Shown: positions 33,606-45,224 of the stretch, in pieces
Position numbering within the stretch: position 1 is the stretch's first letter
Layout: each line of letters starts with the position of its first letter
Assembly: GCA_029204225.1 (NCBI GenBank)
Contig: CM055109.1
Location: forward strand, 39,002,844 to 39,066,843
Origin: Diphasiastrum complanatum
Taxonomy: Eukaryota > Streptophyta > Lycopodiopsida > Lycopodiales > Lycopodiaceae
Reading direction: 5' to 3'
DNA: 64,000 bases
Notes under the pieces: model-generated
Seen by the model: the letters and a program-made list of their open reading frames with translations, nothing else
What the model was told of the DNA's origin: nothing
Database searches by the model: none
Translations under genes and position numbers: made by a program

Positions 33606-36600
33606 CTGATACTATTTTGTTTGAGATTGAATTCATGGCATGAGTCACTATTTGATCTCATGGTCAACAAGATTTAGATATAGGTAAATGCATGTGGCAT
33701 ATTTTGGTTCTAATGTCATCCATTTGTAATTTTTAAAACTACGCATTGAGAACACTAAGCCTAAATATTAACTTATATCCTAAGAAATATGTGCATGGAT
33801 CTTACTAAAGTAGGAAACAAAAGGGCTCAAATACCTAAAATATGTTTTTTCTCATCCATTTTCACACATTTTCAAACTTGTACTAAAATCTTTGAGATAA
33901 TGTAGCTTTGTTGTTAGAGTTGCGAAGACAACATTATCCATTAGGTAGGAATAAGGTGATCATGTACTGTTATATTTAGAAAGGATTGTGTTAAAGTAGT
34001 GGGGGCATTGCTTATGTGTGAATCCAACTTTTTCCTTGGTTCTTGTGAAAGATTTTTAAGTATCACCACAATTTATGGTCATTGCATGATAATGAATAAA
34101 AATACAACCATTGTAATTTGTGAGTGTCATGTTTGATGAGTGATACAACTGTCATGGTTGATTTTAAAGATTGTATTCTTACTAAGAAAGGATTTAGTTA
34201 CAATCTCTACCTACAAATGTGGGCTATGGTTGTATAAGGATAGATATTGGTATATAAGCATATTATGATATAATAGATTGAATATTGCTATTGAAAGAGC
34301 TAAATATCATTTCTATCTATACAAGTACATGTGTTTCCCATTTAAGAAGTACGTATATAAGTACATGTGTTCTCCATTTAAGAAGTACGGAAGCATATCA
34401 TGATAATAAAACATACAACAATGATATCTTGTTCACATAATTACTGAACTTTTCAAATTGTGAGTGGACTTAACTTTGAGCATGAAAATAAACAATGTGA
34501 TTTTGGTCCTAGCCTCTTGCCTTCAATAAACAATACTTCATTTTTATTGAAAGAAAAAAATGTCATTAGTTGATGAACTAAGGCCATTAAGAATTGATTG
34601 AATGTAGTTGGAGCTACATAAGCATTCTCTCATACAAAATTGACAATTATTTAATGTACATATGTCACTTACACATGCAATCAATGGTAGGTTAATTGAT
34701 GTGTGTTGTGTGCTAGCCAGAGCATAGGCCAACACACGTGGGTAGGGAATCAAACCTAGGTGGCCAAACATAGTCAAATCGTTACTCACCACTCCATGCA
34801 TGGGCCAATGGATGTATGCTATGGTAGAGGACATACTAAAGGCATATGACGCTTTAAAGCTCAATTGCATTTACTAGAGTAGATTACATGGCACATAAAG
34901 ATAGGTATTTCTTCCTTGCATTAGTACTAGTTTAACATTTGATATTTTAATACTAGAATCTATCTATTGATGATCAAAACTATATCCTTATTGCATTGTC
35001 TTTATCTCAAGTAATCACCAAGTGAAAAGAAAAAAATGATATCCTTTCAAAAAGAAACTTTGTAAATTTTATCGGAGTAAATAAAATATCTTCATAAAAA
35101 AACAAAAAAAAAAAGTGAATCGGGTGATGGGCGTCTTTTTTTTTCCAGCGATGATAGTGCATAAAGCATAAACTCTAAATATAAGACAATGTATAACCCT
35201 TTGACATAAAGGATTAGTTGCCTAGAAACATAGATATGAACAACCATTCAAAATAGAAACATAATGAAGAAATGAAATTTTCTACTTTTGATGAATTACA
35301 AAGACTTGGTAGGGATATTAAAATGATGTTGAGTCATAGTTTTATACTATCTTTATGATTTTTGGCAACACTAGCGAGTATTATTATGACTTATGTAGAC
35401 TTTCAAGTATCAATGAGAGTTGGCACTCATTTCCATGACTCTCTTATTAGCACCTCGCTGTGAAAAATGTCAGCTAGTTTAGTTGGTCTGATTTGGCAAT
35501 TTGGAGGCCAAAGTGAAATTTCAACTTAGAGATACATTTCTTATTGTCAATAAGGCCTAAAAGTAGTTTTTTACTATTTTTAGCAAGTATATAAGTGGAT
35601 AAGGTCGGGTTTGGACCTACTTCTATTGGCTAGTTGAGATACATTGCATCTAGTAAAGTGAAACTAGGTTTTTGGTGCAGTACCTAGAAGTTGCTAATTT
35701 AGAGCAAGTTTAGGGCAAGCAGCCAAGTGACATTATGGACACTGTAAATAATTGTACCAGAGTCCTCATTTTGTGTGGAGAACTTTCCTCTGTTGATTCT
35801 ATGTCCATCTCTATCATATTTCTCATGATATCTTGGGTTATAATGTGTAGAATGCTAATTTTCTTGTTGTACGTGTGAAGGACAGTGTGCTACAACTTTT
35901 GTATGGAAAGAGACAATAATATATTATATCTTAGTGATTTTGGTTATATCTTCATGTATTTCCAAGTTCTAGCATGGTAGAAATTAGTGTAGAAATAATA
36001 CTTGTCACCACAGGCTGAATCTACATGCTTAATACTTGGATTGCAATGATTGCAATTCAGTGTTTTTTTATATCGACATTCATTTACGGTTTGGATTGCT
36101 TTGATAACGACCCCAGAAGTAGCAGTTCATTTGACTTAACAATATATATACAATCAATGAGGCGCTCTTCGAAGACATTGCAATTCACAAAGATGCTCAC
36201 GAGTAACCTATTTCGTGCATTGCCACCTGTTTTGCACAAGATCCGAAGAAGTACATTCATCTTCATGGCAGAGGAAATACAGGAAGCCCTCTCGCTGACA
36301 ACACCATCAAGGTTAGCCTTGGACTCTGGTCTTCATTGTCTTGCAATGAAAGGTTGATATCTTTCGTGGGATTGCAATGAGAACTTGATTAGATTGATCT
36401 CTTTCACGGGATTGCAGTGAGCTTAGCTTGATTTCTTTGGTGAAAGGTTGATTCTTCCAGGTTTTCTACTTATGTAGAGTTTTGTGTGCCAGCTCTACAA
36501 AGAAGTAGCTCACTACCATAGCCATGGGGTTATGCGTATGTTAAACTAAGTTGCATGTTTATGATGTCATATGTTATTACTTATTGCAGCAAGGATTTAT

Positions 36601-37363
36601 CATCATGCATCTGGTCAAATTTTAGTCTCTTTATATGAGGATAAGCCATGTTGAATTTGATATATTAATGTATAACAATCAAAATGAATTAAAAGAAAAC
36701 ATGTCACAAATTTCTATCGACACCAAATTCGATTTTAGAAACATAGTTGTCTTTTGCACAGTCCCAAGGGGTACGTGTTTCAATAATTGCATGTACAACA
36801 TTTGGGATAGGAAATTGAGGCTTTGGAATCTTCACTTGATCACTCCCTCCGATATTGCTCTTCTACCGTCACAATAATATTTCCATAGAAGTTTCTACCA
36901 AGAAACTAGAAAATATTACTAAATGAAATTGATCTTGTGCCAAGGGATTGGATGCGTTTAAGATATTGAATTTCACATTTTTAGGAGTTCAAAAAAATTT
37001 GCACATTTTAGTGATCTAAATATCTTTAAATTGTTGCAAACTCCGGATGATGTAAGGTTTTTTGAATTTAAAATAATGTTCCAATGTGCAAGAAATAATG
37101 TATCACTTTTTGTTTATAACTAATCTTCAAAGTATAAGATGAAAAATTGACTATAAAAAAAAATGAGGTTTTATTGGAATGTCCTATTGTAGACAATGTA
37201 GCTTCATGTGTGTATATTTTGGCAACCTTGATTGTAATATTTAATTGCTAGAAAAAGACTTGTTCATAATCTCCAGAATGAGTCCATGGCCTTTTGGTCA
37301 AGTGCGTGGATTTAATAAATGTAGATAAAATGTGCTTGTATTGTGCATGCATCATATGTGTAA
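33606..37363. other. Intergenic, no recognisable gene
   Basis: AT-rich throughout. A phrase of about 40 bp (AAGTACATGTGTT..CCATTTAAGAAGTACG) is tandemly doubled at about 34322-34388, and GGGATTGCAATGAG phrases recur near 36370-36420. A 110-codon open frame at 36025-36357 has no family resemblance I can name and is not called as a gene. Confidence 0.4.
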
Positions 37364-37796
37364 CCACTCAAAATATCTATAACTAATATTTTTTATAGTT
37401 ATTACAACCGCCTCAAAACTATAACTGCATGTACAATGTAGGCAGACTATCAACGCGAAGTCCTTGGGTCGGTGACAATATCAAACTTTACAAAGTATCA
37501 AAAATATATACAAAGGACACTGGGTCGAAAATATAGTCAAGGTCAGATTTTCCAGGGTCAAAAACATCAGATTTGATCTAGGGTCAAAGACGTCCGGATA
37601 ATCTGCCTTGATTCGATCTGATCCGATCTTTGGTCAGATAATCTCTGTTTCTTGGACTTGACATTGGGTCGAAAAAAATTCGATATTCAATTTTTCAATT
37701 TTTTGAAAAACTCGAGCCTTCTGTTTTTTGGAATTTGTAAAGTTTTCAGGATGCTCATTAACAAATGGATTTGAGATTGAGCATCGAATTCCAACA
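37364..37796 (-). repeat. Partial LTR (3' LTR) of copia element
   Basis: It matches the right LTR from ACTCAAAATATCTATAACT to the terminal ATTCCAACA. About 390 bp of the distal part are missing, replaced by unrelated sequence left of 37364. Confidence 0.85.
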
Positions 37797-37803
37797 CTCC
37801 TCC

Positions 37804-38258
37804 TTAATGTGGATCTTGAAAAACTTTGATCTTCGAATTTAACTTGTCGTTGAATCTGAGTTGGTTCTCTTTTGCTAGAGTCGTTGTGAAGTAATCTGCG
37901 GATTTGTTTTGTTGGGTTGATTTTTGTACTCCGTGACAGTAGTTGGCTGAAACTTTATCAGACCTTTTGAACTCCAATGCTACCTTGCATTTTAGATCCT
38001 TCATCAAAGATCCTTCATTAGATTCAAATTGATACCGAATAGTAGAGTATCATCTACATAAAGAGCGAAGTTGATGGAGAAATCTGATACTGACTTGAAA
38101 TGAAAATTTGAGTCTTTCGAGGTTGGATAGAAACCATTCTCATTTAATAATGCAGATTTGGTGTCCATTTCTACTTTGCACTGGTCAGCATCAGTAATTG
38201 ACTTTGTCTCGGAATTTGTATTTGATTCCTGCACAAAGTAGCAGGATGGATTATCCAT
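37804..38258 (-). pseudogene. copia RT (YVDD) fused to RNase H end
   Basis: The minus strand gives NFALYVDDTLLFGIN, the RT catalytic box, then LNLMKDL, and then jumps to VSANYCHGVQKSTQQNKSAD and TLAKENQLRFNDKLNSKI. The latter is the copia RNase H terminus before the polypurine tract. The region between RT box and RNase H end is deleted; the seam falls near 38004-38030, where a short phrase (AGATCCTTCAT) is repeated. Confidence 0.75.
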
Positions 38259-38339
38259 AAACCGGGATGGAGGCTGGTTGGGTCGATTTGTCCTTCTTGG
38301 TTAAAATTCGATCTGTTGAGATTCTGACTCATTTTTTGA

Positions 38340-38640
38340 GTCAGTATCGATTTTTTAATTTTCGACCCTTGGGTCGGATTTTGTCTGTTTGACCCTTGGG
38401 TCGGAATTTGTTGTAGCTTTCTCTTTAATGTAGTTGAAAAATTGGTCTTCTAGAAAAATGACATTTCTACTCATGAATGCTTGTTGATTGTCCAAGTTGT
38501 AGAGCCTGCATGCCTTCTGATCTAGAGAGTAGCCAATAAAGATTGATTTATTGTTGTTCGACCCTTGAATCAGATTTTGACTGGTCGACCCCAGGGTCGG
38601 ATTTTGACTGTTCGATTCTTGGGTCGGATTTTGCTATGGA
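38340..38640. repeat. GGGTCGGATTTTG-type repeats within copia integrase/RT linker
   Basis: At least five units of about 25-30 bp, TTCGACCCTTGGGTCGGATTTTG in general form, in two groups (about 38360-38412 and 38558-38636). On the minus strand they encode QNPT/SDPRV-like peptides inside an otherwise normal integrase tail (IFIGYSLDQKACRLYNLD). Related GGGTCGAAA and GGGTCAGA phrases occur in both LTRs. Confidence 0.7.
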
Positions 38641-38996
38641 TCAGCAGAGACCTGATTGAAAGCTTTGCATCCAAACACTCTGATATTTGTGAGCGATGGC
38701 TTCGATCTTGTCCACACTTGATAAGGTGTCTTGCCATTCATGGCTTTGTTGATGGATTGATTTTGTAAGTAGGTTGCTGTGGTAACAGCTTTTGCCCAGA
38801 ATTTCTTTGGATGAGAGGCATGGGCCAGCATGCTTTTGGCACTTGCAATGAGTGTCTGATTCTTCCTTTGAGTTACACCTTTGGACTGAGGTGAGTAGCT
38901 GATTTGTAGTTGTATTCTATTGGCCTTGCAAAAAACTTTGAACTCGGTGGAGATAAATACTCCCCCTCCAACCTTGGCTAATAATATGGTCTTCAT
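38634..38996 (-). pseudogene. copia integrase core C-terminal part
   Basis: The open stretch contains FISTEFKVFCKANRIQLQIS, YSPQSKGVTQRKNQTLI, KKFWAKAVTTATYLQNQSI and ALNGKTPYQVW-like MNGKTPYQVWTRSKP, then IRVFGCKAF. These match the end of the copia integrase core, with a Gln (TQRKN) where the catalytic Glu (AERKN) is expected. The two Asp residues lie outside the retained part. Confidence 0.85.
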
Positions 38997-39199
38997 TTTG
39001 AACTTTCAGATATGGTAGTTACTTCCATCGAGTCTCTTGATGATAGAAGAACTAGAAGGTAGATCCATTTTGGTTGAGTGAGATCATTGGTAGATACAAC
39101 GATTTCAGAATACTGTTACCTGCGTGCTTGCTAGAACAATGTCATGACTGAAACAAGACTTGATAATCCACAGACAATGTGTAGATTACTGAGCAACCC

Positions 39200-39211
39200 G
39201 CTCTGATACCA
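39200..39211 (-). other. copia primer binding site, tRNA-iMet type
   Basis: The minus strand reads TGGTATCAGAGCGGG directly after the LTR end ...CTGACA. Confidence 0.85.
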
Positions 39212-40032
39212 TGTCAGAAATCGGTGTTCTTGGCAGCGGAAGACTGAGCGAGCGTGGTGCGTGGATCAGAAGCGCCACAGTTAGCAGCAAAACGTTCAAA
39301 ATGAAGGAATAAAGAATGCGCAATGGAACAACAACTAAATGGAGACAAAATTTAATTTGATTAATATCAAACAAGGAGTACAATTGCATGAAGTGAAAAC
39401 TTCAACTGGTTGAGCGTGATAACGCTAGATACAGAGTGAGAACTTGATCGTTGCGTGTGATAACACATGCAATAAAACTATCTAATGAATTGATAGAAAC
39501 AATTATCAGAAGTTTTTTTATATCAGATGATTATCTAAATCCTTGAAGATATATATAGATTAGAAGTAGTTTTCTGATGAAGATACTGATCTTGATATAC
39601 TACTCAAAATATCTATAACTGATATTTTCTATAATTATTACAGCCACCTCAGAACGTGAAGTTGTTGGGTTGGCGGATTTTAGTTAGACCGACAATATCA
39701 AACTTTACAAAGTATCAAAAAAATATACAAAGGATCGATTTTATACCACGTCGAAAATATAGTCAGGGTCAGATTTTCCAAAGACGAAAAAATCAGACTC
39801 GATTCGACCTGATCTAGGGTCAAGGACGCCATGATAATTTCGCCTCGATCCGATCCAATCCTATCCAGGGTCAGAAAATCTTTGTTTGTTAGGCTTGACA
39901 TTGGGGCGAAAAAATCCGATACTGGATGTTTCGATCTCCTGAAAAACTCGAGCCTTCTGTTTTCTAGGTTTTGTAAAGTTTTCAAAATGCTCATTAACAA
40001 ATGGATTTGAGGCTGAGCATCACATTCCAACA
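39212..40032 (-). repeat. Complete LTR (5' LTR) of copia element
   Basis: 821 bp from TGTCAGAAATCGG to ACATTCCAACA (TG...CA). It is homologous to 37364-37796 in its right half. Confidence 0.85.
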
Positions 40033-42534
40033 ACTCCAAATATCAACAATGATAGAAGTTGGAGAACGAAAGGCAATGAAATTAACTAGGTTGGAAAAAA
40101 GAAAGAAATCATTTGGCCTTAAAAAGGAGAAGGGCTTTTTGATTAATCAATATTTCGGGAATATGTTTCCACATCAAATAACATCACAAAGTAGAAATAT
40201 GCTAAACAAAAAGGACACTATAATTTGTTGCCCACACAAGCTAAAAAGCTGAAATATCAAAACAAAAGATGAATCATGATTTAAGACTTACTCTTAACAT
40301 CTTGCGTCTCCTTGAAAAACTCCACATGGACATTACTTGCATTTGTTTCTTACTCGTGTCACATGGACTCAAGCTTGTTTATCTATAATGGTTTGTTTGT
40401 TACATATTTTAGCATCAAGCTTAAGGGTTGATAATGCTATATTTGAAACAATTAATTTTTGCAAACAAAAGAAATTCCACCCTCATGTTCACATCAAGCT
40501 TATCACATAACTGTGCATATTTTCACATACTTCCTAGCAATTATCTTGTTTGCAATCACTTCATCCTATGAGTTTTGTACAACGGTCATTGTCAGAAGAT
40601 GAAAATTTATTTTTAAGAGATAAATGAGAAAAAGGGCAAGGCTCTCAAAATAAACATTGGTGGATCAATATACTATTTCTTTAGTTTTTATATTATCAAG
40701 GCAACAATACCTATTGCTTATCATGAATCTTGATAAAGTATTGGTTTCGCAATGTGGTTATTTGTTTTATTGGGTATTCAAAGACTGAAAAGGTTCAAAT
40801 GAATATGCCATGTTCCTATGAAGGTCACGTAAGGTAAAGTTTTAGGACATCTTTATATTGTCTCTTTTTTGCCTTTTTTTGTTGCCATGCATAGCCACCC
40901 AAAAAAAGTATACAAAGCTTTTTAACCTTTGACACATCTCAATATTTGACAATTGGCATAAATTGTGAGTACTGAAATATGAAATTTGAATACTACAAAT
41001 TGAATTCATGATTACAATCATAGAATTGTATTTACTATGACATGATCAAGATAAAATTATTCTTAGTATCATGAAAATACCGAACATAAATTGTGAACTA
41101 ATGACCATTAGGACATGATCATGATATATATATTGTGTATCTCACAAAAAAAAGTGAATGATGAAATTTGAAATCATAAGTAGGTGAACTAAGTTGTTAA
41201 AAAACCATTTTTGTTGTTGATTGCTTTAAAAAAAGTCCTACTTAGGTCAAACACAAACTATCTCACAAATGGAATGAGAAATTGGTGAATTCTATTGAGG
41301 TGCATGTTGAAGACAACACAATTGAGAGTTTTTGACCATTGTGAACATTATTATGACATTGAATCATGAATATAAAGCTTATGAAATGATAATACTAAAT
41401 TAAGAAATTGTGAATATGAAATTGTTGAATACCGAATTCTAAGATGGTGAATACATTTATATAGTCGGAAATTAGGATCTAGTGGAGAGTGCAGATCAAA
41501 CACACAATCATTGATAGATTGGCATCATCAAACCACATGTGACATCCACAAGAATGAAACATTTCTATCTAATTCTATAGTAAAATATTTTGACAATATA
41601 GTGATAGACAAATATATTTGAATTCTAGAGTTTATATGTACTATTTCATGGAATTTTTACTTAGGTCGAATGCTCCAATTAAGAAGGTGAAGTTTATTTT
41701 CATTGCTTGTTTCTCTTACCAAAATAAACTTCAACCAAAGACGTGCATTTATAGCACATTTATTGTAGTCTATTAAATCACCAAAGAATTTCAACGTTTT
41801 TAAACACAATTACACACAAATATTTTTCAATACAGCTTGTAAGGGCATGCAACATACAAACGAACTTGAAACCATAATTTTGTAGCTTCTAAAAGAATAT
41901 TCCATGCAATTCAAAATGACCATTTTCTAGGGAGAACCATATATTATGATAACAAGCAAACACTAAAGAATACATCACATAATAGCATCCTTCAATACAA
42001 ACACATCACCAATCAACATTCTAGGAGACTTCAACATTGTCATGCTCGCTGTAGACAATGTTACAAGCCGTCTCACAATACTCATGAATCAAGATAACCT
42101 CAAAGAAACAATCACAACAAATGCAACAATACTCATAAGCCAACTATTGGATCAACCATTACATTATTTACATGCACCATGACAAAGACCCATTCCTAAA
42201 AATCAAATAAGGCAAAACAATTTGGCAATGGCCTCTACAACAACTCTTATTAAGACATGGCTCTTGTGGCTTGCCACTATCCCTTGTTTACAAGCAATTA
42301 GTCTTTTGTATGACCATCTCTCTATCTCATTTTACAGTGAGACACACTCAACCCTATGCAATACGTGAAACCATAATTGTTTTATAGTATGTATCATAGG
42401 ACACTTGCCCATGTAAAAACTCTTGAGGGGTGAGTGCAAGATGCGAATGGGGGTTGGGGGTTGCATGAGGGACCTTGATGGAGGCAATTATTCTAATGTG
42501 TGGTGATCTTTCTAATGCACATCTCGATTTGGAA
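40033..42534. other. Intergenic, nothing recognised
   Basis: AT-rich sequence upstream of the kinase gene with no coding motif, RNA gene or clear mobile element. Confidence 0.35.
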
Positions 42535-42700
42535 GTATACTTTTATCGTATCTAAAGCATTATACTTTTATCGTATGTAGAGCATCGGACAACCACTTGT
42601 CATATGTAGAGCATTAGACAACCACTTATCGTATGTAGAGCATTAGACAACCACAAACAAACTATACTTTTATCGTATGCAGAGCATTGAACCACGACTT
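42535..42700. repeat. Minisatellite of TTATCGTATGTAGAGCATT units
   Basis: Five or six copies of TTATCGTATGTAGAGCATTA with a variable GACAACCAC tail, about 28-32 bp per unit. It lies some 350 bp upstream of the likely kinase transcript start. Confidence 0.85.
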
Positions 42701-43019
42701 GAAAAAGCATTAGACAATCACTAACAACAAGAAAAGAGCTTGGGAAGGCCTGGCGAGGAGGCTGCGTGCGCGAAGGTGGGTGGAAAGCAAGGTACTGGTG
42801 TAAAGGCAACAATGAGGTAACTCCCTTTGGTAGCCCACCATTTCTATCCTAACCAAGTATGTCAACGAGTATGTCCCAGGATTTTTTAACGAAGCCCAAG
42901 GTGGAGACACCAGGGCTTCTAAATAAGGGCCACCCCTCCTCTAGGTACACCCAAGCAAGATCAAGGCCCACCCATAGGCATGGGCCTCCTTTTTTTTCGG
43001 GGGTGGGGGGGAGGGGGGG

Positions 43020-44022
43020 CTACTCTCTCTCTCTCTCTCGGACTACTACTCTGCCCTTTTCTCTGCTCCGCTCTCTTTTCTCTCTCCCGAGTGTGGAGAG
43101 GAGAGGGGAGGCGAGCTGATCAGCGATGGCGATGGCGATGGCGGATCGAGGAGCGAGCGAGCGCCGGGGCTGCGCATAGCCGGGAACGGTGCTCCCGTTG
43201 ATGAGCAGTCTTTGTGTATGTTTCAGCAGCTCAGAGGTTGGAGGCAGTATTTCCAGGAGCTCGATCTATCTCCGCAGGTCTGGGCTTGGCTATCTCGGAT
43301 AGTTTGCGATAGTTTGCCGTATTCTCGGCTCTTGCAAGGATTCCATGTTGCAGCAGCAGAAGATGTCAAGGATCTGAAGATGGCTGTGCATTTCTGCTAA
43401 CACTATACCAGGAGGAAGTATAGCAGATAAAGAGGATTCTCGGCAAGGGTTTCTATGTGCGTTACAGTTTGATATTTCTAGGATTTTTAGATGTGGTTCT
43501 GGTGTCTGTTTTTCTGAAGCCTTTGGCCCTGGTTGCAAAACACGCGAAGATATTATTGCTTGGCTTTGAGATTAAGATGTCACTGACACATCTTCATCAT
43601 TACTTAGATGAAAGTAGAACATACCTTCAGGACTTTCGCTAGACAGTTTTTCCACGTCTTTCCTATTGCGATGTGGCGAGGCGTGATGTTTTAGTTTTCC
43701 CTTTCACTTTTGGCTCTTTCTTACCTTAGCCAAGACTAAGGAAAAACTTTTATGCAAAACTCTTCAATACTCGGCGCACCCTCATGACGAAGACAGCAGG
43801 CGTTTTTTTGGTTTCTCACAAAGCTATGAAATGAGAAGCATGATGTTGTGCCCCTCTCCAACATAGTTTTGTAATCAAGCCTGGATCGTTATTGAATTAA
43901 GCACTTTGCGCTTGTCCTTGTCCTTGTTGAATCGAACGCTCGCTGCTTGGCATATGTGAAGGGTAAACATCAGCCTGAAGTGCGGGCTAGTTGTTTGCTA
44001 AGGCTGCACAAACGGGAGGGAG
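43020..44022 (+). other. 5' untranslated region and proximal promoter of the kinase gene
   Basis: A sharp rise in GC (G-run at about 43000, then CT repeats 43021-43038 and GC-rich sequence to 43200) marks a probable transcription start region. TTTCAG acceptor-like sequences (for example 43221-43226) suggest a spliced 5' UTR, but its exons cannot be fixed from sequence. Several short upstream open frames lie before the main start at 44023. Confidence 0.45.
43126..43179 (+). other. Upstream ORF (17 codons) in kinase 5' leader
   Basis: ATG at 43126 opens MAMAMADRGASERRGCA and ends at TAG 43177-43179. Three in-frame ATGGCG repeats give three possible starts, each with G at +4. If transcribed, it could lower translation of the kinase. 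Confidence 0.4.
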
Positions 44023-44418
44023 ATGGGGTGTCTTTGTTCAAAGCAAAGTGTAGCTGAAGAGGACTTCGAAAGCCCTAAAGAGAAAGTTGTTGTTCGTCCA
44101 CAAGTGAGACGAGCAAGCGGATCTGCGCGAGTCGAGACCTCAGAAACTCTTATTGAAAAGGAGAAAGGTCAACCTCGAGTCAGGAGTAAGCAAAATGGGA
44201 CCATTGGAGCTGCAGCATTGCGGGACGAAGTTACAGAGAGGAGGAGAGACAGGCTGGTTGTACAGACAGAAATCAACCCTAAGTTGGGTAATTTACCTAG
44301 ACCTCTTGAAGGGGAGCAAGTGGCAGCAGGTTGGCCTGCATGGTTGTCTGCGGTCGCTGGTGAGGCTATCAAAGGTTGGATTCCTCGGCGTGCAGATTCA
44401 TTTGAGAAGCTGGACAAG
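44023..44418 (+). CDS. Kinase exon 1: acylation signal and N-terminal extension
   Basis: Residues 1-132. MGCLCSK, then a basic/acidic low-complexity stretch, and GWPAWLSAVAGEAIKGWIPR (103-122) before FEKLDK. The GWP.WL..VAGEAI.GW.PR block is a family signature just before the kinase domain. It ends in phase 0 at the donor GTATCC. Confidence 0.92.
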
Positions 44419-44494
44419 GTATCCAGTTTCCATTAACTTCCTTTGTTTCCTGCAGAGGTAGCTGGTTTGTTATGCTGTGCTTAAGGATGGGAAC

Positions 44495-44528
<34 letters not shown>

Positions 44529-45151
44529 CTTACATAGAAGAATCGATGATCTGGCAGATTGGTCAGGGTACCTACAGCAATGTATATAAAGCCCGCGATC
44601 TCGATTCTGGCAGAATTGTTGCTTTGAAGAAAGTTCGCTTTGACAATCTTGAACCTGAAAGTGTGCGTTTCATGGCACGGGAAATTCAAGTGTTGAGACG
44701 CCTGGACCATCCTAATGTTGTCAAGTTGGACGGTTTAGTAACTTCCAGAATGTCCTGCAGTTTGTATCTTGTCTTTGAGTACATGGAGCATGATCTTGCA
44801 GGACTTGCTGCTTGTCCAGGGATAATGTTCACAGAAGCACAGGTAATTGTTGTCTTAACACTGAATTTTAATGCAAATGCACTTGGATTGTGTAAGTACT
44901 TGCACGCGTATAGACAGCTTTCATGGCTTGTCCAGGGATAATGTTCACAGAATAACAGGTATTGTTGTCTTAACACTGAATTTTAATGCAAATGCACTTG
45001 GATTGTGTAAGTACTTGCATGCGTATAGACAGCTTTCACGGCTTGTCCAGGGATAATGTTCACAGGAGCACAGGTAATTCTTGTTTTAACACTGACTTTT
45101 AATGCAATGCACTGGGATTGGGTAAATACTTGCATTCTTGGACATCTTCTG

Positions 45152-45224
<73 letters not shown>

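Larger units (their letters stand above)
37364..40032 (-). mobile_element. copia element with LTR pair, internally deleted, minus strand
   Basis: A full LTR (39212-40032) and a partial one (37364-37796) bracket about 1.4 kb of internal sequence. The iMet primer site sits at 39200-39211 and a polypurine tract (minus-strand TTAAGGAGGAG) at 37797-37808. Read on the minus strand, the internal part goes integrase, a small piece of RT, and the end of RNase H, so gag, protease and most RT are deleted. It is non-autonomous now. Confidence 0.85.

Noticed and set aside
36025-36357. 110-codon ORF with a hydrophobic start
   Set aside because: No family resemblance, no splice or promoter context, and an equally open minus-strand frame overlaps it.
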